Below are positions 1 through 6,402 of a stretch of DNA of 45,729 nucleotides, piece by piece. Origin of the DNA: Aquimarina pacifica (GTDB lineage: Bacteria; Bacteroidota; Bacteroidia; Flavobacteriales; Flavobacteriaceae); the NCBI RefSeq assembly GCF_000520955.1, contig NZ_JACC01000051.1, positions 1 to 45,729 of the forward strand, in the 5' to 3' direction. The notes under the pieces were generated by a model that was given only the letters and a program-made list of their open reading frames with translations, did not search any database and had not been told where the DNA came from. The stretch's first letter is position 1; every line of letters begins with the position of its first letter. The position numbers and the translations under genes are program-made.

Positions 1-25
1 TGTAACGATTATTCAGGACGTCACA
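1..25. repeat. 25-bp terminal inverted repeat, left copy
   Basis: These 25 bases are the reverse complement of 45682-45706 with one mismatch (C at position 8 where the other copy implies A/T). The inner edge lies 14 bases past the atpG stop codon. The outer end coincides with the window edge. Read outward, it begins TGTGAC and ends GTTACA, resembling an insertion-sequence terminus. That identity is inference; no transposase is visible. Confidence 0.6.
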
Positions 26-39
26 AAAACAAGATTTTT

Positions 40-900
40 TTAATTATTCAGTGCCTCAGCACCACCAACTATTTCTAAGATTTCATTAGTAATAGAAGCC
101 TGTCTTGCTTTGTTATAAGATAACTTAAGTGAATCCCTAAGTTCTGTAGCATTATCTGTAGCTTTATGCATGGCAGTCATACGTGCGCCGTGTTCTGATG
201 CAAAAGAATCTCTAATTGCCTTATACAATTGTGTTTTGAGTGATTTTGGTATCAGCTGCTCAACAATTTCCTCCTTAGATGGTTCAAAGATATAATCAAG
301 GCTAACATTTGTGTCACTTTCTACAGGAACAATCGGCAAAAATTGTTCTGTAGTTACATCTTGAGAAGCCGCATTTCTAAATTTATTGTACACGACCACA
401 ATCTTATCATAAGATCCATTAGTAAACAATTGCATTAACTCTTCAGCAATAGCTGAAACATTGGCAAATGTAAGATCATCAAATACTTCATTCTTATTAG
501 CAATAACTGTATGCGTTTTAGAAACGATATCATTTACTTTTTTACCAATAGTAACAAATTCTACCTGTTTACCAGCGTATACGTTTTCGTACAGTTCTCT
601 AACCCCTTTAACTATATTAGAGTTAAATGCGCCTGCCAAACCACGATTTGAGGCTATAGCAACTACAAGTACCTTATTGACTTCTCTTTGTTCTGAATAA
701 ACACTTGCACTATCTCCTTCTAATGAAGCGCTCAAGTTTTGCAATAACTCTGTAAGTTTATCTGCATAAGGACGCATTGCAGTAATTGCCATCTGTGCTT
801 TATTCAACTTTGCAGCAGATACCATTTTCATGGCACTGGTAATTTGCATCGTCGAAGAGACAGAGGTAATTCTACTACGTAATTCTTTTAAGTTTGCCAT
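40..900 (-). CDS. atpG: ATP synthase F1 subunit gamma
   Basis: Gamma is the central rotor shaft of the F1 sector, coupling rotation of the c-ring to catalysis in the alpha3-beta3 head on the cytoplasmic face of the inner membrane. The 286-residue product has the family's N-terminal helix with MANLKELRSRI and the STMQITSAMKMVSAAKL stretch (about residues 15-32), and the C-terminal helix with the ARMTAMHKATDNA and YNKARQASITNEILEI motifs that form the shaft coiled coil. The length is normal for the family. It is the last gene of the atp operon, separated from atpA by a 126-base gap that holds a strong hairpin. No atpD or atpC follows, as usual in Bacteroidota, where these two lie elsewhere. Confidence 0.97.
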   Translation of the reverse strand: MANLKELRSRITSVSSTMQITSAMKMVSAAKLNKAQMAITAMRPYADKLTELLQNLSASLEGDSASVYSEQREVNKVLVVAIASNRGLAGAFNSNIVKGVRELYENVYAGKQVEFVTIGKKVNDIVSKTHTVIANKNEVFDDLTFANVSAIAEELMQLFTNGSYDKIVVVYNKFRNAASQDVTTEQFLPIVPVESDTNVSLDYIFEPSKEEIVEQLIPKSLKTQLYKAIRDSFASEHGARMTAMHKATDNATELRDSLKLSYNKARQASITNEILEIVGGAEALNN

Positions 901-979
901 TTTTCTTAGTATTGAGCATTGAGTAGTTAGTAAAAAAATACTATCTAAATCAACACCTATCTAATATTAAACTTTATAA

Positions 980-1021
980 AGTACAGCTTACTGAGAAGTT
1001 AATTTCTCAGTAAGCTGTACT
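980..1021 (-). promoter_or_regulatory. Perfect 18-bp hairpin between atpA and atpG
   Basis: Bases 980-997 and 1004-1021 are perfect reverse complements enclosing a six-base loop. The structure starts 5 bases after the atpA stop codon and ends 79 bases before the atpG start. On the transcript it is followed by UUAUAAAG, not a long U-run, so a partial terminator, attenuator or mRNA-end stabiliser fits better than a full terminator. Confidence 0.75.
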
Positions 1022-1026
1022 AAATG

Positions 1027-2607
1027 CTAATTTTTATATTTCGCTGAAATCTCTTTACAAGCTGACAGTAGCACATCTGTTACTTCATCAGTTAATTTTC
1101 CAGCTTTAAGTGTGTCTAGGGTATCTCTATGCTTTGCATTAAGGTACTCTATGAAATCACCTTCAAATTCCTTTATTTTATTTACAGGAACATCTCTTAG
1201 TAGATTCTTAGACCCTGCGTAAATAATTGCAATCTGATCTTCTACTGTATATGGATCATTTTGAGCTTGCTTAAGAATTTCAACATTACGCTTTCCTTTC
1301 TCAATTACATTTAATGTTGCTGCATCAAGATCAGAACCAAACTTAGCAAATGCTTCTAGTTCACGGAACTGTGCTTGATCTAACTTAAGTGTACCTGCTA
1401 CCTTCTTCATTGATTTAATCTGAGCAGATCCTCCTACACGAGATACAGATATACCTACATTAATTGCCGGACGAACACCAGAGTTAAATAAATCTGAAGT
1501 TAAAAATATTTGACCATCTGTAATCGAAATTACGTTTGTAGGGATATATGCAGATACATCTCCTGCTTGTGTTTCGATAATTGGCAATGCAGTTAACGAT
1601 CCTCCTCCTTTTACTTTTGACTTTAATGACTCAGGAAGGTCATTCATATCTTTTGCAATAGTATCATCAGCAATTACTTTTGCTGCACGCTCTAATAATC
1701 TAGAGTGAAGATAGAATACATCTCCTGGATACGCCTCACGACCCGGTGGACGACGTAATAAAAGAGATACCTCACGATATGCAACTGCCTGTTTAGATAA
1801 ATCATCATAGATGATTAATGCAGGACGTCCCGTATCTCTAAAATATTCTCCGATAGCAGCACCTGCAAACGGAGCATATACTTGCATAGGAGCAGGATCA
1901 GAAGCATTAGCAGCAACAATAGTTGTATATGCCATTGCACCTTTATCTTCTAATACTTTAGCAATTCCTGCTACCGTAGACGCTTTTTGACCAATAGCAA
2001 CGTATATACAATATACTGGTTCTCCTGCGTCAAAAAATTCTTTTTGATTAAGTATCGTATCTATACATACGGTAGTTTTACCAGTTTGACGGTCACCAAT
2101 TACCAACTCACGTTGTCCTCTACCTACAGGCACCATGGCATCTATAGATTTAATACCCGTTTGTAATGGTTCTGTTACTGGTTGACGAAAAACTACTCCA
2201 GGAGCTTTACGCTCTAATGGCATTTCGAAAGTTTCACCTTCTATCGCACCTTTACCATCGATTGGAGTACCTAAAGTATCTACCACACGACCAACGATTC
2301 CTTCTCCTACATTGATAGATGCAATACGTTGTGTACGTTTTACTGTTGCACCTTCTTTCACTTCTGTTGAAGAACCTAATAGTACTACCCCAACGTTATC
2401 CTCTTCGAGGTTCAATACGATACCTTCTAATCCAGATTCGAACTGTACTAATTCTCCATATTGAGCATTAGCCAAGCCATATACTCTGGCGATACCATCT
2501 CCGATCTGTAGTACTGTACCTACTTCTTCTAATGAAGCTGATGCTTCAAATCCAGATAACTGTTGTTTTAATATTGCTGAAACTTCAGCAGGATTCACTT
2601 CTGCCAT
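1027..2607 (-). CDS. atpA: ATP synthase F1 subunit alpha
   Basis: The alpha subunit forms the non-catalytic nucleotide sites of the alpha3-beta3 hexamer. The 526-residue product shows the N-terminal beta-barrel (about residues 25-95), the P-loop GDRQTGKT near residue 171, and the C-terminal signature with ISVSRVGGSAQIKSMKKVAG, whose SR arginine projects into the beta catalytic site. Length matches bacterial AtpA (about 510-530). The ATG start directly precedes AEVNPAEVSAIL, typical of Bacteroidota AtpA. It lies 66 bases after atpH and is followed closely by a perfect hairpin that may set its expression above that of atpG, consistent with the 3:1 subunit ratio; that role is inference. Confidence 0.98.
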   Translation of the reverse strand: MAEVNPAEVSAILKQQLSGFEASASLEEVGTVLQIGDGIARVYGLANAQYGELVQFESGLEGIVLNLEEDNVGVVLLGSSTEVKEGATVKRTQRIASINVGEGIVGRVVDTLGTPIDGKGAIEGETFEMPLERKAPGVVFRQPVTEPLQTGIKSIDAMVPVGRGQRELVIGDRQTGKTTVCIDTILNQKEFFDAGEPVYCIYVAIGQKASTVAGIAKVLEDKGAMAYTTIVAANASDPAPMQVYAPFAGAAIGEYFRDTGRPALIIYDDLSKQAVAYREVSLLLRRPPGREAYPGDVFYLHSRLLERAAKVIADDTIAKDMNDLPESLKSKVKGGGSLTALPIIETQAGDVSAYIPTNVISITDGQIFLTSDLFNSGVRPAINVGISVSRVGGSAQIKSMKKVAGTLKLDQAQFRELEAFAKFGSDLDAATLNVIEKGKRNVEILKQAQNDPYTVEDQIAIIYAGSKNLLRDVPVNKIKEFEGDFIEYLNAKHRDTLDTLKAGKLTDEVTDVLLSACKEISAKYKN

Positions 2608-2673
2608 TTTATAATAGTTTGTAAGACCAAATTAGTAGCCTCTTATTATTAAATTTATATTATTAGGTAATTA

Positions 2674-3201
2674 TTAATTACTTAATTCTCTTTTTAAATG
2701 TGTTAATTTATGTGCAATACTTGCATTATACTGCAAGTCTCCCACTCGAAGAATAAATCCCCCGATAATACTTTCATCAACACTATTTTCTATTGTTGCT
2801 TCATTACCTGTAAGCTCTTTGACTTTGGCCATCACCATAGTACTCAAAGCTTCGTTTATTGGAACCGCAGTTGTAACCTTGGCTACCTGTGTATTATGTA
2901 ACTGATCAAACAAAATCGTATATTGTTTTGCTACATTAGGCAATAGATCTATTCTTTTGTTTGCGATCAAAACTTCAAATAGTTTTTGAGTACCTTCTCC
3001 AACATTTTTGAATATTTCTTTCAAAGAAGCTAATTTGACTTCACTTTTAATCAATGGGCTACTTAACACCATTTTGAGTTCGGCACTACCATCTACCGTA
3101 GCGATAATACTTTGCATATCTTCCTGAATGGCCGAAGTAGTCTTGTTGTCCTGAGCTAAACTCAAAACTGCTTTTGCATAACGTATTGCTGCTCTACTCA
3201 T
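2674..3201 (-). CDS. atpH: ATP synthase F1 subunit delta
   Basis: Delta joins the top of the F1 head to the peripheral stalk (b subunits). The 175-residue protein has the helical N-terminal domain beginning SRAAIRYAKAVLSLA and the C-terminal conserved segment around ESIIGGFILRVGDLQYNAS (about residues 143-163), where GG and the D-S residues are the family hallmark. Length is normal. It sits 7 bases downstream of atpF, indicating tight co-translation, and 66 bases ahead of atpA. Confidence 0.95.
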   Translation of the reverse strand: MSRAAIRYAKAVLSLAQDNKTTSAIQEDMQSIIATVDGSAELKMVLSSPLIKSEVKLASLKEIFKNVGEGTQKLFEVLIANKRIDLLPNVAKQYTILFDQLHNTQVAKVTTAVPINEALSTMVMAKVKELTGNEATIENSVDESIIGGFILRVGDLQYNASIAHKLTHLKRELSN

Positions 3202-3208
3202 TTACTTC

Positions 3209-3709
3209 TTAGTTTAAAGTAACTTCTCCCAACATAGACTCAACCAATTCTAGTTGCTTACCATTGTCAGACAATTCTTTTCGTACTATTTTTTCTGCGA
3301 TCTCAATAGAAAGGCCTGCTACTTGTGTTTTTACTTCTGCAATTGCAGCCTTTTTCTCACTTGCTATTGTTGCTTGTGCTTGTGCAACTACTTTATCAGC
3401 TTCTGCTTGAGCTTCTGCTTTTGCCTCTGCAATTATATTTTCTTTAAGCTCCTTTGCTTCTTTAAGCATTCCATCTCTCTGAGCTCTTGCTTCATTTAAA
3501 ATTCTCTCATTATCAGATTGTAGGTTCTGCATTTCTTTTCTAGCTTCTTCTGCAGACTCTAATGCATTTTTAATTCCTTCTTCTCTACTATTAACAGCAT
3601 CAAGAATAGGTTTCCATGCAAATTTTCTTAGTAGTAATACAAGTCCAACAAAAAGTAATATCTGCCAAAAAAACAGACCGAACGAAAAATCATTTATTAA
3701 CTTCTCCAT
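3209..3709 (-). CDS. atpF: ATP synthase F0 subunit b
   Basis: Subunit b forms the peripheral stator stalk that holds F1 against the a subunit. The 166-residue protein has one N-terminal membrane helix (about residues 8-26) followed by the conserved LLRKFAWKPILDAVNSREE motif and then a long, Ala/Glu/Lys-rich coiled coil to about residue 140. Two copies per complex are expected because only one b-type gene is present. The start ATG lies 48 bases from a 15-bp hairpin that follows atpE. Confidence 0.96.
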   Translation of the reverse strand: MEKLINDFSFGLFFWQILLFVGLVLLLRKFAWKPILDAVNSREEGIKNALESAEEARKEMQNLQSDNERILNEARAQRDGMLKEAKELKENIIAEAKAEAQAEADKVVAQAQATIASEKKAAIAEVKTQVAGLSIEIAEKIVRKELSDNGKQLELVESMLGEVTLN

Positions 3710-3757
3710 AATTAATGTATGTTATTCTTTTTTATGGTTTAATTTTAAAAAATATTA

Positions 3758-3792
3758 AACAACAACTACAACCAACCGTTGCAGTTGTTGTT
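3758..3792 (-). promoter_or_regulatory. 15-bp hairpin between atpE and atpF
   Basis: On the minus-strand transcript two 15-base arms (AACAACAACTGCAAC and GTTGTAGTTGTTGTT) pair with one G-U wobble around a five-base loop. It begins 15 bases after the atpE stop and is followed by a U-rich stretch with interruptions (UUUAAUAUUUUUU). It could work as a leaky terminator or protect the 3' end of atpE mRNA, whose product is needed in about ten or more copies per complex. Confidence 0.7.
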
Positions 3793-3807
3793 ATCTGTCA
3801 TAATGAA

Positions 3808-3999
3808 TTAAGATGCAAATAATGCAGCAAATCCAATACCTTCAATAAGAGCGGCAGCAATAAGCATAGCTGTTTGGATCTTACCAGAAGCTTCTGGTTG
3901 ACGTGCGATAGCTTCCATCGCTTGTCCACCAATTCTACCGATACCTAAACCAGCACCAATTACTATTAAACCTGCTCCAACAATGTTTGGGATAGTCAT
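3808..3999 (-). CDS. atpE: ATP synthase F0 subunit c (rotor ring)
   Basis: Subunit c forms the proton-carrying rotor ring. The 63-residue protein is a two-helix hairpin: glycine-rich helix 1 (GAGLGIGRIGG, about residues 15-25), the polar loop ARQPEA (residues 32-37) and helix 2 carrying the essential carboxylate Glu53. Residue 54 is Gly and the position equivalent to the sodium-ligand Gln of Ilyobacter subunit c appears to be Ile20, so proton rather than sodium coupling is inferred. The protein is shorter than the E. coli form (79 residues), which is usual in Flavobacteriia. A strong hairpin follows the stop codon. Confidence 0.97.
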   Translation of the reverse strand: MTIPNIVGAGLIVIGAGLGIGRIGGQAMEAIARQPEASGKIQTAMLIAAALIEGIGFAALFAS

Positions 4000-4030
4000 A
4001 ACTATATAATTAAAATTAAACGTTCAAAAA

Positions 4031-5098
4031 TTAGTGATGTGCCTCTTCATTAGCCATACCAAAATACAGCGCAGACAACATCGTAAATATATATGCTTGT
4101 AATGCAGCTACCAATAATTCTAATATTGATAACGCAAATGCTAGTCCAAATGATAATGGACTACCAATCCAACTTTTAAATAAAAATATCATTCCTACAA
4201 TACTCATTATTACTACGTGACCTGCAGTCATATTAGCGTATAAACGAATCATTAATGAGAAAGGCTTGATAAAAACACCTAATAACTCAATAGGCGCTAA
4301 TACTACTTTCATAAAAGTAGGTACACCGGGCATCCAAAAGATATGACCCCAGTAGTTTTTATTTGCCGTTAAATTTGTAATTAAAAATGTAATTAATGCC
4401 AGTGCAAATGTAACAGCAATGTTACCCGTAACATTTACTCCCAGAGGAGTCATTCCTAACAAATTTAACAACCATATAAAGAAGAACGTTGTTAGCAGAA
4501 AGCTCATGTACTTCTTGTATTTCTTTTCTCCTATATTAGGGATAGCAATTTCGTCTCTAACAAAAAGAACAAGTGGCTCTAAAAAACGACCAATCCCTGT
4601 CGGTATACCATTATTCTTTTTATATGATTTAGCCAAGCTTCTAAACATAAAAAACATTAGCACACCTATAAAAAATATTGTCATTACATTTTTAGTAATT
4701 GAAAAATCTAGTGGCTTATCATTTGTTGCATGGTGGTGATCGTCATAATTGATCGTCCCCTCGGCATCTGTTTTGTATATTTTAGAGTGGTACAATTTGT
4801 AGTAATTTCCATCCACCTCAGCAACGGTTTCTCCATGATGGAATTTTGAAGAAGAAAAAACTTTTAAGCCTCCATCCCAAAGAATCACAGGAAGCGGAAA
4901 TCCGTAATGCTTTCCTGTTTCTTTATCAGAAAATAACGTAAAATCATGTGAATCCTGAAGGTGATGATCTATAAACTCTTTGATTTCTGTTTTTAAATCT
5001 CCTTTTGCCTCTGTTTTTGACTCTTTTGCGAATAAAATGGTATTCGTAAACACCAGAGTAACAATCAATAAAAATTTAACAATAGTACGTTTTTGCAT
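4031..5098 (-). CDS. atpB: ATP synthase F0 subunit a with long N-terminal export domain
   Basis: Subunit a forms the proton half-channels beside the c-ring. The core is clear: the segment MIRLYANMTAGH carries the essential arginine, and several membrane helices fill the last 230 residues. The N-terminus differs from E. coli: after a signal-peptide-like segment (MQKRTIVKFLLIVTLVF, residues 1-24) comes about 95 residues of soluble sequence with His-rich patches before the first core helix, as in other Bacteroidota. I chose the ATG at 5098; an in-frame TTG at 5134 would add 12 residues but coincides with a TACATTTG promoter box and would bury the signal peptide. Length from ATG is 355 residues. 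Confidence 0.95.
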   Translation of the reverse strand: MQKRTIVKFLLIVTLVFTNTILFAKESKTEAKGDLKTEIKEFIDHHLQDSHDFTLFSDKETGKHYGFPLPVILWDGGLKVFSSSKFHHGETVAEVDGNYYKLYHSKIYKTDAEGTINYDDHHHATNDKPLDFSITKNVMTIFFIGVLMFFMFRSLAKSYKKNNGIPTGIGRFLEPLVLFVRDEIAIPNIGEKKYKKYMSFLLTTFFFIWLLNLLGMTPLGVNVTGNIAVTFALALITFLITNLTANKNYWGHIFWMPGVPTFMKVVLAPIELLGVFIKPFSLMIRLYANMTAGHVVIMSIVGMIFLFKSWIGSPLSFGLAFALSILELLVAALQAYIFTMLSALYFGMANEEAHH

Positions 5099-5131
5099 TA
5101 CGCGTAAAATTTCGGTTCCTAAATTTGGGTG

Positions 5132-5163
5132 CAAATGTACATAATTATGTTAGATTCTTACAC
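5132..5163 (-). promoter_or_regulatory. Predicted promoter of the structural atp genes
   Basis: On the minus strand TACATTTG (5132-5139) matches the Bacteroidota -7 box TAnnTTTG exactly. A GTG, one base off the -33 TTG, lies 21 bases upstream (5161-5163). Transcription would start some 25 bases before the atpB ATG. This would let atpB-atpG be expressed independently of sprE and bactofilin. Confidence 0.5.
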
Positions 5164-5220
5164 CTTTTTTCCGAAATAAGTTTGAGATTATTAATTTCAG
5201 TTTAAAATATTGAATTTCAA

Positions 5221-5598
5221 TTATTTATAATCTTTTAAAATTCTTGAAACCCAATACACTTCTAATATCAGACAAATGACATATGCAATAAAGAAGTCGA
5301 GAAAAACACTTTTATGAATTTCTAAATCGGCTACCCTACTAATTACAAGAAAAAGTCCCAGTTTAACCAGACTTCCTGCCATAAAAATAAAACCCACCTG
5401 ATCTTTGAATTTTTCCCTGAGTACCACAATGATAATTGTTAATAGACAACTAAAAACACCATTAAATACATACGAAAAATTGATAATGAAAAAATCCTTA
5501 GTCGGTGTCAAATACTTTACCACAACACTATGTATAAAGTATCCTACGACCAAAACGATACTACACAAAAACAAAAAACGAACTATTTCTTTAATCAT
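5221..5598 (-). CDS. Small membrane protein in the atp operon (DUF6168-like)
   Basis: The 125-residue product has four predicted membrane helices (about residues 6-25, 38-60, 70-88 and 97-117) and no catalytic motif that I can see. I recognise it from sequence and position as the family usually named DUF6168 in Flavobacteriia, found between an AtpZ-like gene and atpB. The topology resembles the AtpI family, whose members help c-ring assembly or ion uptake, so an accessory role in ATP synthase assembly is a reasonable inference from position but is unproven. It is preceded by a 139-base gap and followed by a 122-base gap containing the atpB promoter. Confidence 0.8.
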   Translation of the reverse strand: MIKEIVRFLFLCSIVLVVGYFIHSVVVKYLTPTKDFFIINFSYVFNGVFSCLLTIIIVVLREKFKDQVGFIFMAGSLVKLGLFLVISRVADLEIHKSVFLDFFIAYVICLILEVYWVSRILKDYK

Positions 5599-5737
5599 TC
5601 TTACAAAAACCTCTTTTGCAAATCCTTATCGCGGATTGCTTGTATCCACTAAAGAATCTATAAAACCAAAAATGGTATGTACTTTTAGCATTGTGCAAAC
5701 AAATTTGAAGAAAAACAAACACTATCTTAATTGGGAT

Positions 5738-5980
5738 TCATCGATTAGACTTATTATTAATACGGTCTAATTGTTTAATTACCACGTATATTGAGGTTAC
5801 CATTCCAAAAAGCACAAAGCCCATAGTGAACCATTGTTTTTCTAGCTGATAATGGGCATCAAGTTTTTTCCCGGCGTAGGCACATAGAAATATAGTCGCT
5901 CCCATCTGAAATGCTATTCCAGATAATGCGGCATATTTTCTAAGCTGTTTGCCCTTGTGGTTGTCCTGTTTTTTGTCCAA
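5738..5980 (-). CDS. AtpZ/AtpI-like ATP synthase accessory protein
   Basis: An 80-residue protein with a short basic N-terminus, then two membrane helices (about residues 16-36 and 48-68) with the family-like LSGIAFQMGATIFLCAYAGKKLD segment and a C-terminal VVIKQLDRINN. It matches AtpZ-type proteins that precede atp operons and are thought to help magnesium/calcium handling or c-ring assembly. The only start that keeps the normal N-terminus is TTG at 5980, placing the first 41 bases inside the end of the bactofilin gene; this implies translational coupling. The next internal Met (residue 26) would remove most of helix 1. Confidence 0.82.
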   Translation of the reverse strand: MDKKQDNHKGKQLRKYAALSGIAFQMGATIFLCAYAGKKLDAHYQLEKQWFTMGFVLFGMVTSIYVVIKQLDRINNKSNR

Positions 5981-6374
5981 TAGGTTTGCTTATAGATTTG
6001 ATGCTTCCGCCTTTCATAGAGCATGATGCATTAAAGTTTGCTCCTGGTTCTACTGCTAGCTTACCTACACTTACTTCACCTTCTATATGTGCAGTTGGTT
6101 TAAGGGATAGTGTATTAGACACTGTAAGAGTTCCTGAAAACTTACCTTCAAAATCAGCATCAGAACATTCTAAAGTTCCTTGTATATAGCCTGATTTTCC
6201 TACGACTACCTTACCCGTAGTTTTGAATGTTCCTTCTATTGTTCCTTCTATTCTAAAACCACCTTCAGAAACAACATCACCTACGATTTTTGTTCCCTCA
6301 GAGATTTTGTTCTGATTGCGTGAGAAATCAGCTGTATTGCTCTGATCTCTGCCTTTTTTATTGTCTGAAAACAT
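5940..6374 (-). CDS. Bactofilin family polymer-forming cytoskeletal protein
   Basis: Bactofilins polymerise spontaneously into membrane-associated filaments involved in shape or in placing envelope machines. The 144-residue protein has a short charged N-terminus, then a beta-helical core (about residues 25-118) made of repeating GxV/GxI turns such as RIEGTIEGTFKTTGKVVVG, and a low-complexity Gly/Gln/Pro-rich tail (PIGQKTGQPQGQTA), all typical. It lies 28 bases after the sprE-like gene with no visible terminator between them, and its 3' end overlaps the AtpZ-like gene by 41 bases in another frame. Confidence 0.9.
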   Translation of the reverse strand: MFSDNKKGRDQSNTADFSRNQNKISEGTKIVGDVVSEGGFRIEGTIEGTFKTTGKVVVGKSGYIQGTLECSDADFEGKFSGTLTVSNTLSLKPTAHIEGEVSVGKLAVEPGANFNASCSMKGGSIKSISKPIGQKTGQPQGQTA

Positions 6375-6402
6375 AGTATATAATTAAAGGGGGATTAAAT
6401 TA

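Noticed and set aside
4419..5770. Plus-strand open frames opposite atpB and the small membrane protein gene (4419-4739, 5405-5770)
   Set aside because: They overlap convincing genes on the minus strand and encode Ser/Thr/Ile-rich sequence without domains.
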